Origin: Planctomycetota bacterium
GTDB lineage: Bacteria > Planctomycetota > UBA1135 > UBA2386
Assembly (NCBI GenBank): GCA_020848735.1
Contig: JADLHO010000219.1
Location: 1-64,000 of the forward strand
Length of the DNA: 64,000 bases
Direction of reading: 5' to 3'
How positions within the stretch are numbered: the stretch's first letter is position 1; every line of letters starts with the position of its first letter. Positions 35,859-44,638 of this stretch are shown piece by piece. The notes beneath the pieces are model-generated. The model was not told the DNA's origin. It was given only the letters and a program-made list of their open reading frames with translations, and searched no databases. Both the position numbers and the translations under genes were made by a program.

Positions 35859-36929
35859 TCACTCGGGAACGAGGATGGGGCGGCGCGTGAGGCGGTGCGC
35901 GTGCAGGTCCGCGAAGGTCTCGTTGATCGAGGCCAGCGGCCGCCGTTCGACGAACGGCTCGAGGCGCACCTTGCCGGTCAGCACGAGCTGCACGACCGCG
36001 GGGTAGAGCTCCGGCAGGCAGCCCCAGTTGCCGGACACGGTGGCGTCGAACGCCATCACGTTCGACAAGCGGAGGGTCACCTTCTCCGGCGTGAAGCCGA
36101 CGACCGAGAGCTGCGAACCGTGCTCGAGCAGACCGAAGGCGGTCGTCTGCCCCGCCGGCGTGCCGGAGGTCTCGAAGATGCGCTGGCGGAAGCCCTCGAC
36201 GCCGTGACGCTTCGCGAAGTCCTTGACCGCGCCCTTGATGCCCTTGAAGTCGAGCTCCTTCGCATCGAGCGTGAGCCCGGCACCGTGTTCCCGCATCATC
36301 GCGAGCCGCGCGGGGCTCACGTCGATCGCCACGACCTGCGCGCCACGCGCGGCGGCGATCTGCACGCCGAAGCCACCGACCCCGCCGGCGCCGACGAAGA
36401 CCGCGAGGTCGCCGTGGCCGAGGCCGCTACGGTGGATCGCCTGATAGGGCGTCGTGACGGCGTCGGCGACGACCGCCAGCGTGGCGAGTTCGACCCCGGC
36501 CGGATTGAGCTGCGGATCGCGGAGATCGGGCACCGGGCAGAGTCCGCGCGCGGGCACACGCACGTGACTCGCGAAACCGCCGTGGACGTCGTTGCCGGGG
36601 AAGATCTGGCGCGGGCAGACCGCTCCGCGCCCTGCGCGACACGCCGAACACTCGCCGCAGGGGATGACCGCGGGCACGACCACCGCGCGGCCGAGCCAGG
36701 ACTCGGCACCCGGGCCGACCTCGACCACGACGCCCGCGATCTCGTGACCGAGCGTGAGCGGGAAGGGGTGCCGGGTGGGGATCCCGTCGTAGTAGAAGCC
36801 GAGGTCGGTGTGGCAGACGCCGCAGCCGGCGACCTCGACCATGACCTCGCCGACGCCGGGCAGTTCGTCCCGGTCGCGCAGGGTCATCGGCTGCTTCGGA
36901 ACTTCGACGGTCCAGGCGTGGACGTGCAC
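35859..36929 (-). CDS. had: 6-hydroxycyclohex-1-ene-1-carbonyl-CoA dehydrogenase
   Basis: A 356-residue zinc-dependent medium-chain dehydrogenase, first gene of the operon. Catalytic zinc ligands are C36 in GCGVCHTD and H62-E63 (LGHEIAG). The structural zinc set is C91, C94, C97, C105. The nucleotide loop is GAGGVGGFGVQIAA. It oxidises the Dch product to the 6-oxo compound with NAD+. The family call rests on fold, length and placement next to oah and dch. The start is a GTG at 36929. A 240-bp upstream region separates it from the divergent TPR gene. Confidence 0.9.
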   Translation of the reverse strand: MHVHAWTVEVPKQPMTLRDRDELPGVGEVMVEVAGCGVCHTDLGFYYDGIPTRHPFPLTLGHEIAGVVVEVGPGAESWLGRAVVVPAVIPCGECSACRAGRGAVCPRQIFPGNDVHGGFASHVRVPARGLCPVPDLRDPQLNPAGVELATLAVVADAVTTPYQAIHRSGLGHGDLAVFVGAGGVGGFGVQIAAARGAQVVAIDVSPARLAMMREHGAGLTLDAKELDFKGIKGAVKDFAKRHGVEGFRQRIFETSGTPAGQTTAFGLLEHGSQLSVVGFTPEKVTLRLSNVMAFDATVSGNWGCLPELYPAVVQLVLTGKVRLEPFVERRPLASINETFADLHAHRLTRRPILVPE

Positions 36930-36981
36930 GGGGGGCCTCGGGTGGGAGCGAAAGACGCAATCCGGAGCCGCTTTGCCTATT

Positions 36982-36994
36982 TCAGGGATCCTGA
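36982..36994. promoter_or_regulatory. Candidate operator upstream of the benzoyl-CoA operon
   Basis: TCAGG-GAT-CCTGA is an inverted repeat 53 bp upstream of the had start, in a locally AT-richer stretch. The 9-mer TCAGGGATC recurs at 37132-37140 near the divergent TPR gene. It may bind a regulator such as the Rrf2 protein at 27065; this is a guess. Confidence 0.3.
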
Positions 36995-37169
36995 TCTACA
37001 AGAATGGGCCTCGCGACCCGCCAGTCCGCCCGGGAGGCCGATCGCCCGCCGGGTCCTGCCCGGGGTGCGCGGCCGTGCCGCTTCTCCCGCCGGGCCAAGG
37101 GCTTGCACTCCCGCGGGCCCACGAAAGTGGATCAGGGATCCGCGTCGATGCCGGGGCACATTCCATCCC

Positions 37170-39605
37170 ATGTCAGCCAAGCTCGCGATCCTTCTCAGTC
37201 TCCTCACCCTCTGCGCCTGCTCCTCCGCCCCACCGGATCACGAAGCGCCCGCCGCCAGGTCCGCGCCCGACGACTCGCCGCCCCCGACCGATTCACCCGA
37301 CGTCGACTCCGCCGCAGGCCCGCAAGACCCGCTCGCCACCCCGGCCGCGCGTCCGATCCCGTTCCGGAGCCTCGAGTCGCACTTCGAGGTCGGACTGAAG
37401 GCTCTGGACGACGCCGAGTGGCAGCTCGCCCTCGACGAGTTCGCGGCGGTGATCCGCCACCAGCAGGACGTCCCCGGCGCCTACGCGAACCGGTCCGTCG
37501 CCTGGGACCGGCTCGGCGAACCCGGCGAGGCGATCGCCGACCTGACGGTGGCAGAGCGACTCTGTGCCACCCAGAGCAGCGGCCCGCTCGCGGAGATGCG
37601 CCCCGCGCTCCATCTCATGCGTGCGGACCTGCGGCGTCGGCTCGGCGCCCATGCGAATGCGCTCGCGGATTGCGATGCGGGTCTGAGACTCGCCGAGGCG
37701 GACGCCGCTCTCCACCGCGAACGGGCGAAGCTGCTCTTCGCGATGGGACGGCGCGACGAAGCCGAGGCGGCGGGTGCCCGCGCTCTCGAACTCGATCCTC
37801 GGCTCGGCGCGGTGCCGATGCCCGCGGAGCTCGAGGCGGCGCATGCGCGCATCGTCGCGGCGGGGGACGAGCCGCAGGACCCGGCGCTCTTCCTCGCGCG
37901 CGCCGAGCAGGAGCTCGCGCTCGCCCGCGACGGGGAGCACGCCGAGCTCTTCGAGGACGCCATGGCCGACTTCCGCCACGCCGCGCGGCTCGCGCCGCGC
38001 GATGCCCGCGCCTGGCTGCGCTGCGGCATCGCCGAGGAGGCGCGCCCGGCGCGCCGCGGTGCGTTCTTCGTCGGACCGAGTGCGGAGGCCATCGCGTACT
38101 ACTCGCGGGCGATCGCGATCGACCGTGACCTCGCGGAAGCCTGGCATCGCCGAGGCCTCGCGAAGCTCGCAGACGGCGGCCTCGGTCTGGCCTTTGCGGA
38201 AGAAAGCGAGAAGGATGCGCTGCTCGCGGATCTCGATCGCGCCTTCGCGCTCGGCTACCGCACGCCGGAGGCCTGTCTCGCCCGCGTGCGGTTCCAGAAG
38301 GCCGCGGGACGCACGGCGCGGGTGGTCGAGGAGCTCTCTGCGGCCCTCGAGCGCGAGCCCGATCATGTCGAAGCCCTGACGATGCGAGCCGAGGCGCTGG
38401 CGTCACTCCGGCGCTTCGACGAGGCGATCGCCGACCAGTCGCGGGTCGTCGAATCGAGCGGCGGCTCCGGCGAGGCGCGCGTCGCGCGCGCGCGGTTGTT
38501 CGAGCGCGCGAAGCGCTGGGAGGAGGCCCTGCGCGACTGGACCGCGGTGGCGGACGGCGTCGAGCCCGCCGTTCGCCAGGCGGCGATCGGCGACTGCGAG
38601 CTCGAGCTGGGTCACTTCGATCGCGCGCTCGCGGCGTTCGACGAGGCGGTCGCGCTGGCGCCCACGCATGCCGAGCATCGACTCGGGCGCGCGCGCGCGT
38701 TGCGGCTCGCGGGGAACGCGGAGCGCGCGCTCGCCGAGTACCGCAAGGCCCGTGAGCTCGACGCGAAGGTGCCCGAGATCGCCGCCGACCTCGCGAACGC
38801 GGCCGAGCTCGACGCGGACCGGGCCTGGGCCGGGATGCGTCGCGCCGCGGGTGAGTTCGGCGACGCGCTCGCGGAGCAGAACGAGGCCGCCGCCGAACTG
38901 CGGCGGCTCGAGGAGGAGAAGGAACGTCTCGAGCAGGAACTCGCCGAGTCCGCGCGACGCCTCGCGGAGACGCCGCAGCAGCGCATCGAGCGGCTGACGC
39001 GCACCATCGACGCGGGGGGTGCGAAACCCGAGGACCTCGAGGCGCGCGCCGACGCCTATCTCGAGACGGGCGACGCGCGGCACGCCGTGGCCGACTACAC
39101 CGCGGCCCTGGTGGACGCGGTCGACTCGGCGCGGCTCTGGGCGAAGCTCGGTGCGGCCATGCTCGCCGCGGACCCGGCGCAGCCGCAGGCCGCGAAGCCC
39201 TCGCTCGATCACGCGCTCGAACTCGATCCGAAGCTGGCCATGGCCTGGAACCGCCGTGGCGTCGTGAACGAGTTGAGCGGGGACCTGAAGGCCGCGCTGG
39301 CGGACCAGGACCGGGCGCTCGCGCTCGAGCCCGATCAGCCGCAGTTCCTCTCCGATCGCGCCGACGTGAAGGCCGGGCTCGAGGACCACGCGGGGGCGCG
39401 GGCCGACTACACGCGGGCGATCGAGCTCGTCGGCGAGCACGAGGGCCGCTGGCGACTGCACTTCAATCGCGGCAACTCGTGCTTCCAGCTCGGCGACTTC
39501 GCCGCCGCGATCGCGGACTACGACGTCGTGATCGCGGTCCAGCCGGACTTCGAGCCTGCGAAGCAGAACCGCGAGATCGCGCTGCGCCGTCAGCAGGCGC
39601 GCTGA
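37170..39605 (+). CDS. TPR-repeat lipoprotein
   Basis: An 811-residue protein starting at the ATG at 37170, with a lipoprotein signal (ILLSLLTLCAC, Cys at about 17) and a Pro/Ser/Asp linker. At least ten TPR-like units follow, e.g. VPGAYANRSVAWDRLGEPGEAI, AEAWHRRGLAKLADG, AMAWNRRGVVNELSGDLKAAL and WRLHFNRGNSCFQLGDFAAAI. A short coiled coil (RRLEEEKERLEQELAESARR) lies near 570-595. TPRs mediate protein contacts; partners are unknown. It is divergent from the benzoyl-CoA operon. Confidence 0.8.
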   Translation: MSAKLAILLSLLTLCACSSAPPDHEAPAARSAPDDSPPPTDSPDVDSAAGPQDPLATPAARPIPFRSLESHFEVGLKALDDAEWQLALDEFAAVIRHQQDVPGAYANRSVAWDRLGEPGEAIADLTVAERLCATQSSGPLAEMRPALHLMRADLRRRLGAHANALADCDAGLRLAEADAALHRERAKLLFAMGRRDEAEAAGARALELDPRLGAVPMPAELEAAHARIVAAGDEPQDPALFLARAEQELALARDGEHAELFEDAMADFRHAARLAPRDARAWLRCGIAEEARPARRGAFFVGPSAEAIAYYSRAIAIDRDLAEAWHRRGLAKLADGGLGLAFAEESEKDALLADLDRAFALGYRTPEACLARVRFQKAAGRTARVVEELSAALEREPDHVEALTMRAEALASLRRFDEAIADQSRVVESSGGSGEARVARARLFERAKRWEEALRDWTAVADGVEPAVRQAAIGDCELELGHFDRALAAFDEAVALAPTHAEHRLGRARALRLAGNAERALAEYRKARELDAKVPEIAADLANAAELDADRAWAGMRRAAGEFGDALAEQNEAAAELRRLEEEKERLEQELAESARRLAETPQQRIERLTRTIDAGGAKPEDLEARADAYLETGDARHAVADYTAALVDAVDSARLWAKLGAAMLAADPAQPQAAKPSLDHALELDPKLAMAWNRRGVVNELSGDLKAALADQDRALALEPDQPQFLSDRADVKAGLEDHAGARADYTRAIELVGEHEGRWRLHFNRGNSCFQLGDFAAAIADYDVVIAVQPDFEPAKQNREIALRRQQAR

Positions 39606-39615
39606 GCGCAGGGTT

Positions 39616-40050
39616 TCAGGCCTCGGCCCGCGCTTCGCGCAGCGCGACGTGCGCGACGAGGCCGCCGCCGTCGTCGAGGCGGCCGCAGAGCAGCGCCTCC
39701 AGCGCGGTCGCGACCTGCGGCTCCTTCGCGCGGACCAGCAGCTCGTGCGCCGCCGCGCGCAGCTCGCTCGCCGTCGCGCGTTCGCGGCGCTGCGTCGCGT
39801 AGCGACCGGCGGGGACGCGGCGCTCGGCGAGGCCCGCCGGCAGCGTGAGGTCGTCGGCGACCTCGATCGCGACGCCGGCCTGCGTGCCGTCGACGACGAG
39901 CCAGGGCGTTGCGGGTCGGCCCAGCGCGGCGGCCCAGGCGAGCAGCGCGCCGGCTTCGGCGAGGACGAGATCGGCGTCGAGGGCGGCGTCGCCGAGGGGA
40001 CGGACCGCCAGACGGAGTGGTGGGAGTGCGGCCAGGGTGTTGGTGGACAC
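39616..40050 (-). CDS. GyrI-like small-molecule-binding domain protein
   Basis: A 144-residue protein. The strand-helix pattern and VPAGRYATQRRER with WLVVDGTQAGVAIEVADD resemble the GyrI/AraC effector-binding fold (an LPxGxY-type motif), usually a drug or ligand sink. No DNA-binding domain. The start is a GTG at 40050, only 6 nt after a GCTATGGT element, so it could be leaderless. It is convergent with the TPR gene (10-nt gap). Family assignment is tentative. Confidence 0.45.
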   Translation of the reverse strand: MSTNTLAALPPLRLAVRPLGDAALDADLVLAEAGALLAWAAALGRPATPWLVVDGTQAGVAIEVADDLTLPAGLAERRVPAGRYATQRRERATASELRAAAHELLVRAKEPQVATALEALLCGRLDDGGGLVAHVALREARAEA

Positions 40051-40056
40051 GCGGGC

Positions 40057-40064
40057 ACCATAGC
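40057..40064 (-). promoter_or_regulatory. GCTANNNT -10-like element (GyrI-like gene)
   Basis: Minus strand GCTATGGT, 6 nt before the GTG at 40050, the closest spacing of this element in the window and typical of leaderless transcription. Confidence 0.45.
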
Positions 40065-40217
40065 GGGACGCGCGCGATCCCGCCCCGGGACGGCCGAGCG
40101 CGCGATGGGATCGGGTCCGGACCGCGGGCGCTCGCGCGGTGGGGCACGGCCGACAGGCTCGGGCGGACGACTGTCGATGGATGCAACGACTCGTGGTCCC
40201 GATCCGAGTCGCCCGTC

Positions 40218-41723
40218 ATGTCGAATCCCTACACGCTTCCCAAGCGCGCTCGCCGCCCGGTGTGGCGGCCGCTCCATCCGCGCCTCACGAGTCTCCTCCT
40301 CGCCCTCGCCGCGGCCTGCTCTGCCGGCAACGGCACGGGCTCCGGCGGTGGCCCCGGCAACAACCGTCCCCCGGTCGCCTCGGCGGGCGGGGATCGGGAC
40401 GTGCTGCTCGCCGATCTCGTCGCGCTCGACGGGTCCGCGAGTCACGACCCCGACGGGGATCCGCTCCGCTATCGCTGGACGCTGCGCGCACGTCCCGTCG
40501 ACAGCATGGCCGCGATCGAGGAACCGGCGGCGGCCACGGCACGCTTCCTCGTCGATCGCGTCGGCGAGTATCGGGTCGAGCTCGTCGTGAGCGACGGCAT
40601 CGCGACGAGCGACGCGGTGCAGGTCTCGCTCACGGCGGGTCCGGATGACTCGCTCCGCGTCGGGCCGAGTCGTGCGCTCCGCAGTCCCAGTGCGGCGGCG
40701 AACGTGGTGCAGGACGGCGACGTCGTGCGCATCGACGCCGGCGTCTATCGCGGCGACGTCGCCACCTGGACCCGCAACGACCTGCGACTCGTCGCGTCGG
40801 GCGGCGAGGTGCAGCTGATCGCCGAGGGGGAGGCGGCGCAGGGCAAGGCCATCTGGGTCGTCGCGGGCTCGCGCACCACGATCGAGGGCATCACGTTCGA
40901 CGGCTGTCGTGTGAACGACGGCAATGGCGCCGGCGTGCGGCTCGAGGGCGGGGCGTTCCTCGCCCGCGATTGCAGGTTCCTCCGCAATCAGATGGGCTTC
41001 CTCTGCGGCGATCTCCCGCAGACCGATCTCGTCTTCGAGGGCTGCGAGTTCGGCTGGTCGCAGAGCGACGGGGCGCTCGCGCACGGACTCTATGTCAACC
41101 GCGCGCGCTCCCTCGAGCTGCGCCATTGTTTCGTGCACGATGCGTCGCGCGGTCATCTCGTGAAGAGCCGTGCCGCGCAGACCCGCATCCTCTGGTCGCG
41201 CATCGTCGACCTCGCGGCCGGGAGCTCGAGCTACACGATCGACCTCCCCGATGGCGGCCTCGCGATCCTCGTCGGCAACGTGATCCAGAAGGGCGTCGAC
41301 TCACAGAACGAGACCGCGGTGTCGTTCGCCGAGGAGCATCACGGCGTGCACGCGACGGACGAGCTCGTGCTCGCGCACAACACCGTGGTCATCGATCGCC
41401 GGAGCGGTGCCTTCGTCTACGCGGCGCACGGCACGGCCCGTCTCGTGAACAACGTGTTCTGCGGGCCCGGCCCCGTGCTCACCGGCGCGGGCAGCCAGCA
41501 GGACAACCTCCAGAGCCAGACCCCCGGCTTCGTCGATCGTGCGGCCTTCGATTACCGCCTCGGCACGGGCTCGCCCGCGATCGACGCCGGCCTGCCACCG
41601 GGCCTCGCGCATGGCGTGGCGCTGAGCCCGGCGTTCGAGTACCGCGACGTCGCGGCGTGCGTCGCGCGCGTCGATGGGGGTGCCGCCGACCTCGGCGCCT
41701 TCGCCGCCGCGATCGCGCCCTGA
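40218..41723 (+). CDS. PKD and parallel beta-helix lipoprotein
   Basis: A 501-residue surface protein from the ATG at 40218. A lipobox-like LLLALAAAC is followed by a Gly/Asn linker and a PKD-like domain (about 55-140: ALDGSASHDPDGDPLRYRWTL; GEYRVELVVSDG). A right-handed parallel beta-helix follows (about 170-470: ITFDGCRVNDGNGAGVRLEG; LRHCFVHDAS; LAHNTVVIDRRSG; LVNNVFCG), ending in a PAIDAG motif common at the end of such helices. Polysaccharide binding or cleavage is typical of the fold, but no catalytic site is evident. Confidence 0.75.
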   Translation: MSNPYTLPKRARRPVWRPLHPRLTSLLLALAAACSAGNGTGSGGGPGNNRPPVASAGGDRDVLLADLVALDGSASHDPDGDPLRYRWTLRARPVDSMAAIEEPAAATARFLVDRVGEYRVELVVSDGIATSDAVQVSLTAGPDDSLRVGPSRALRSPSAAANVVQDGDVVRIDAGVYRGDVATWTRNDLRLVASGGEVQLIAEGEAAQGKAIWVVAGSRTTIEGITFDGCRVNDGNGAGVRLEGGAFLARDCRFLRNQMGFLCGDLPQTDLVFEGCEFGWSQSDGALAHGLYVNRARSLELRHCFVHDASRGHLVKSRAAQTRILWSRIVDLAAGSSSYTIDLPDGGLAILVGNVIQKGVDSQNETAVSFAEEHHGVHATDELVLAHNTVVIDRRSGAFVYAAHGTARLVNNVFCGPGPVLTGAGSQQDNLQSQTPGFVDRAAFDYRLGTGSPAIDAGLPPGLAHGVALSPAFEYRDVAACVARVDGGAADLGAFAAAIAP

Positions 41724-41778
41724 GCCGGGCGCCGCGCGGTGGGCGGGCGCAAGGTCGCTTCGGATCGCGAGGGGCGGT

Positions 41779-41786
41779 GCTATCCT
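41779..41786 (+). promoter_or_regulatory. GCTANNNT -10-like element (xylA)
   Basis: GCTATCCT, 17 nt before the ATG at 41804, with TTCGGA 16 nt upstream of TATCCT as a possible -35. Confidence 0.4.
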
Positions 41787-41803
41787 CCGCGCCCCGCATC
41801 ACG

Positions 41804-42988
41804 ATGGCCGCCAAGTCCAACGCCCATTCCCTCGATCCGCGCCCCGCGCACAAGTTCAGCTTCGGTCTCTGGACCGTCGGCAATCCGGGCCGTGATCCCT
41901 TCGGCGCACCCGTGCGCCCGGTGCTCGCCCCGACCAAGATCGTCGAGCTGCTCGCCGAGGTGGGCGCCTACGGCGTCAATCTCCACGACGAGGACCTCGT
42001 CCCGATCGACGCCAGTGCGAAGAAGCGCGACGCGATCGTCGCCGAGTTCAAGCAGGCCCTGAGCGATCACGGGATCGTCGTGCCGATGGCGACGACCAAT
42101 CTCTTCGGCGATCCGGTCTTCAAGGACGGTGCCTTCACGAGCAACGACGCCCGCGTGCGCGCCTTCGCCCTGCAGAAGACGGCGCGCGCGATCGAGCTCG
42201 GCGTCGAGCTCGGCGCATCGACCTACGTGTTCTGGGGTGGACGCGAGGGCGTCGAGGCGGAGGCGGGCAAGGACCCGCTGCTCGCGTTGCAGCGCTTCCG
42301 CGACGCTCTGAACTGGCTGACGGGCTTCTGCATCGACCGCGGCTATCAGCTCCGCTTCGCACTCGAGGCCAAGCCGAACGAGCCGCGCGGCGACATCTAT
42401 CTGCCGACGACCGGCGCGATGCTCGGCTTCATCGCCACGCTGGAGCACCCCGAGATGGTCGGCGTGAATCCCGAGGTCGCCCACGAGCGCATGGCCGGGC
42501 TCTCGTTCGTCCACGCGCTCGCGCAGGCGCACGACGCCGGCAAGCTCTTCCACGTCGATCTCAACGACCAGGCCGGCCCGCGCTACGACCAGGACCTCCG
42601 CTTCGGCTCGAGCGACCTCAAGGGTGCGTTCTTCCTCGTGCGCTTCCTCGAGGACTGCGGCTACGGCGGTCCGCGCCACTTCGACGCCCACGCCTACCGC
42701 ACCGAGGACGTCGAAGGCGTGAAGGACTTCGCGCGCGGCTGCATGCGCACCTACCTCGCACTCGCGCAGAAGAGCAAGCGCATGCAGAAGGACGCCGAGA
42801 TCCAGGGCCTGCTCGCCGAGCTCTCCGCGCAGGATCCGGCGGCCAGCGCCCTGCTGACGCCGTACAGCAAGGAGAGCGGCAAGCGCCTGCTCGCGGCGCG
42901 CTTCGACCGGGCGACCATCGCGTCGCGGGGCATGCAGTACGAGAAGCTCGACCAGCTCGTCACCGAGCTGCTCCTGGGCCTGCGCTGA
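41804..42988 (+). CDS. xylA: Xylose isomerase (short, class I)
   Basis: A 394-residue TIM-barrel isomerase of the short actinobacterial-type class, interconverting D-xylose and D-xylulose (and glucose/fructose). Conserved: KFSFGLWTVGNPGRDPFG, GAYGVNLHDEDLVP (catalytic His), YVFWGGREG, RFALEAKPNEPRGD (metal Glu and Lys), LFHVDLNDQ and RHFDAHAYR (metal ligands). The start is the ATG at 41804. No xylB or transporter lies nearby; a DUF4863 gene follows 3 nt after the stop. Confidence 0.95.
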   Translation: MAAKSNAHSLDPRPAHKFSFGLWTVGNPGRDPFGAPVRPVLAPTKIVELLAEVGAYGVNLHDEDLVPIDASAKKRDAIVAEFKQALSDHGIVVPMATTNLFGDPVFKDGAFTSNDARVRAFALQKTARAIELGVELGASTYVFWGGREGVEAEAGKDPLLALQRFRDALNWLTGFCIDRGYQLRFALEAKPNEPRGDIYLPTTGAMLGFIATLEHPEMVGVNPEVAHERMAGLSFVHALAQAHDAGKLFHVDLNDQAGPRYDQDLRFGSSDLKGAFFLVRFLEDCGYGGPRHFDAHAYRTEDVEGVKDFARGCMRTYLALAQKSKRMQKDAEIQGLLAELSAQDPAASALLTPYSKESGKRLLAARFDRATIASRGMQYEKLDQLVTELLLGLR

Positions 42989-42991
42989 ACC

Positions 42992-43465
42992 ATGTCCACG
43001 CCCTCGACCAAGGACGCGTTCATCGCCCTCGTCACGCCGCTGGTGCAGCGGTTGGCGGAGTTCGGCCTCGCGGACCCGCGGGCCACCGCCGCGCGCCTCG
43101 CGCGCGAGCTGCCGCTCACCGATCCGCTCGTCGCGGGCGTGCGGGCCGCCGCCGAGGCGGGCATGCGGGACGGCTGGCTGCTGCCGAAGGAGGCCGGCGG
43201 GATCCGCTTCGGGCGGGTCGTGAAGGACCTGCTCGGCCACTCGATCGACGCGGTCTGGATGCAGGGGCCCGGGCCCAGGCACCGGCACCCCAACGGCGAG
43301 ATCGACCTCTGCTTCGCGCTCGACGGCGAGCCGCGCTTCGACGGACAACCGGAAGGCTGGACCGTGTACGGCCCGGATACGACCCACGTGCCGACCGTGC
43401 GCGGGGGCACGATGTTGATCCTCTACTTCCTGCCGGGCGGCGCGATCGAGTTCCAGACGGCCTGA
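42992..43465 (+). CDS. DUF4863 / 4-hydroxylaminobenzoate lyase-like protein
   Basis: A 157-residue protein. The C-terminal cupin-like half is highly characteristic: GPGPRHRHPNGEIDLCFAL, DGQPEGWTVYGPDTTHVP, TVRGGTMLILYFLPGGAIEF. This matches DUF4863, which to my knowledge includes PnbB, the lyase converting 4-hydroxylaminobenzoate to protocatechuate and ammonia in nitrobenzoate degraders. His and Glu residues in the HxHPxGE stretch could bind a metal. Here it follows xylA by 3 nt, which does not fit an aromatic pathway. The family call is fairly good; the reaction is uncertain. Confidence 0.6.
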   Translation: MSTPSTKDAFIALVTPLVQRLAEFGLADPRATAARLARELPLTDPLVAGVRAAAEAGMRDGWLLPKEAGGIRFGRVVKDLLGHSIDAVWMQGPGPRHRHPNGEIDLCFALDGEPRFDGQPEGWTVYGPDTTHVPTVRGGTMLILYFLPGGAIEFQTA

Positions 43466-43532
43466 TCGGGCGCCGCGCGGTCGGCCGGTGCTCGCTCGAC
43501 CTGCGCGCGCGGCCGGTCGATCATGCCGCGCC

Positions 43533-44621
43533 ATGCTCGACCTGCTCGCGCGTCGTGTCCTGCGCGTCTCCGCCTTCGCGGCGGTCCTCGCGCTGTCGGT
43601 CGCCGGTCCCTCGGCGCAGGAACTCGCGCCCGCGGCGCTGCACGAGCGGGTACGGGCGCTGGTGGATGCCGCGCGCGTGGCGGCGGGGATCCCCGGGCTC
43701 TCGGTCGCGATGCGCGTGCCGCACCAGGGATTCGTCGCCGTCGGCAGCGGACTCGCCGACCTCGAGAACGAGGTCGCGGTCACCGAACGCAGCGTGTTCC
43801 GCCTCGCGTCGATCAGCAAGCCGGTGACCGCGGTGATCGCGCTCCGCCTCGCGGCTCGGTCCACGCTCGATCTGGATCGCGACGTGCGCGAGCTCGTGCC
43901 GCAGTTCCCCGACAAGGGCCATCCGATCACGACGCGCCAGCTGCTCGGTCACCTCGGTGGCATCCGCCATTACCGCGGCGACGAGATCGCGTCGAACCGG
44001 CGCTACGCGCGTGTCGCCGACACGCTCGCGATCTTCGCCGACGATCCGCTCGTCGCCGCGCCGGGCGTGCAGCACCACTATTCGACGTACGGCTACAGCC
44101 TCGCCGGCGCCGCGATCGTCGCCGCCGCGGGTGCCGAGTTCGACGTCCTCCTGCGGCGCGAGATCTGCGAGCCGGCCGCGTGCGAGACGCTCACGATCGA
44201 CGACGCCGAGCGGATCGTCCCGCACCGCGTGCAGGGCTACGTGCGCCGCGGGGAGCGCCTCGCCAACTCGCGGCCCGTCGACGTGACGAACAAGGTCCCC
44301 GGCGGGGGGCTCTGCGGCACGCCGACCGACCTCGTGCGCTTCGGCGCGGCCCTGCTCGACGGCGTCCTGCTCGACCCGGAGTCGCTCGAGCTCGCGTGGA
44401 CGAGCCAGTCGACCAGCGACGGCAAGGCGACGGGCTACGGCTGCGGCTTCCGGGTCGAGACCCTCGCGGGTCGCCGCATCGTCTCGCACGGCGGCGCGCA
44501 GCCGCGCGTCAGCACGCTGCTCTGGATCGATCGCGACCGCGGCGTGGTGATCGCGCTGATGGCGAACCTCGAAGGCGCGGCGCGCGCATTGCGGGAGCTG
44601 GCCCTCGCGCTCGCGTCCTGA
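43533..44621 (+). CDS. Secreted beta-lactamase-like serine hydrolase
   Basis: A 362-residue class C beta-lactamase/LACTB-like protein with a signal peptide (FAAVLALSVAGPSAQ). The nucleophile motif SISK is at 93-96. Y183/Y186 lie in HYSTYGYSLAG, where penicillin-binding relatives have YxN. SHGG near the C-terminus replaces KTG. These features fit an esterase or D-amino-acid peptidase rather than a true beta-lactamase. The start is the ATG at 43533. Convergent with efp. Confidence 0.82.
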   Translation: MLDLLARRVLRVSAFAAVLALSVAGPSAQELAPAALHERVRALVDAARVAAGIPGLSVAMRVPHQGFVAVGSGLADLENEVAVTERSVFRLASISKPVTAVIALRLAARSTLDLDRDVRELVPQFPDKGHPITTRQLLGHLGGIRHYRGDEIASNRRYARVADTLAIFADDPLVAAPGVQHHYSTYGYSLAGAAIVAAAGAEFDVLLRREICEPAACETLTIDDAERIVPHRVQGYVRRGERLANSRPVDVTNKVPGGGLCGTPTDLVRFGAALLDGVLLDPESLELAWTSQSTSDGKATGYGCGFRVETLAGRRIVSHGGAQPRVSTLLWIDRDRGVVIALMANLEGAARALRELALALAS

Positions 44622-44632
44622 GTGGACTCAGG
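44617..44632. terminator. Bidirectional hairpin between convergent genes
   Basis: CCTGAGT-GG-ACTCAGG is a perfect inverted repeat spanning the stop codon of the serine hydrolase and lying 6 nt from the efp stop. ACTCAGG recurs at 44637. No U-tract; a terminator is plausible for both strands. Confidence 0.4.
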
Positions 44633-44638
44633 CGGCAC

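Noticed and set aside
38403..41156. 917-codon minus-strand frame opposite the TPR and beta-helix genes
   Set aside because: Spans three real genes on both strands and has no recognisable domain.
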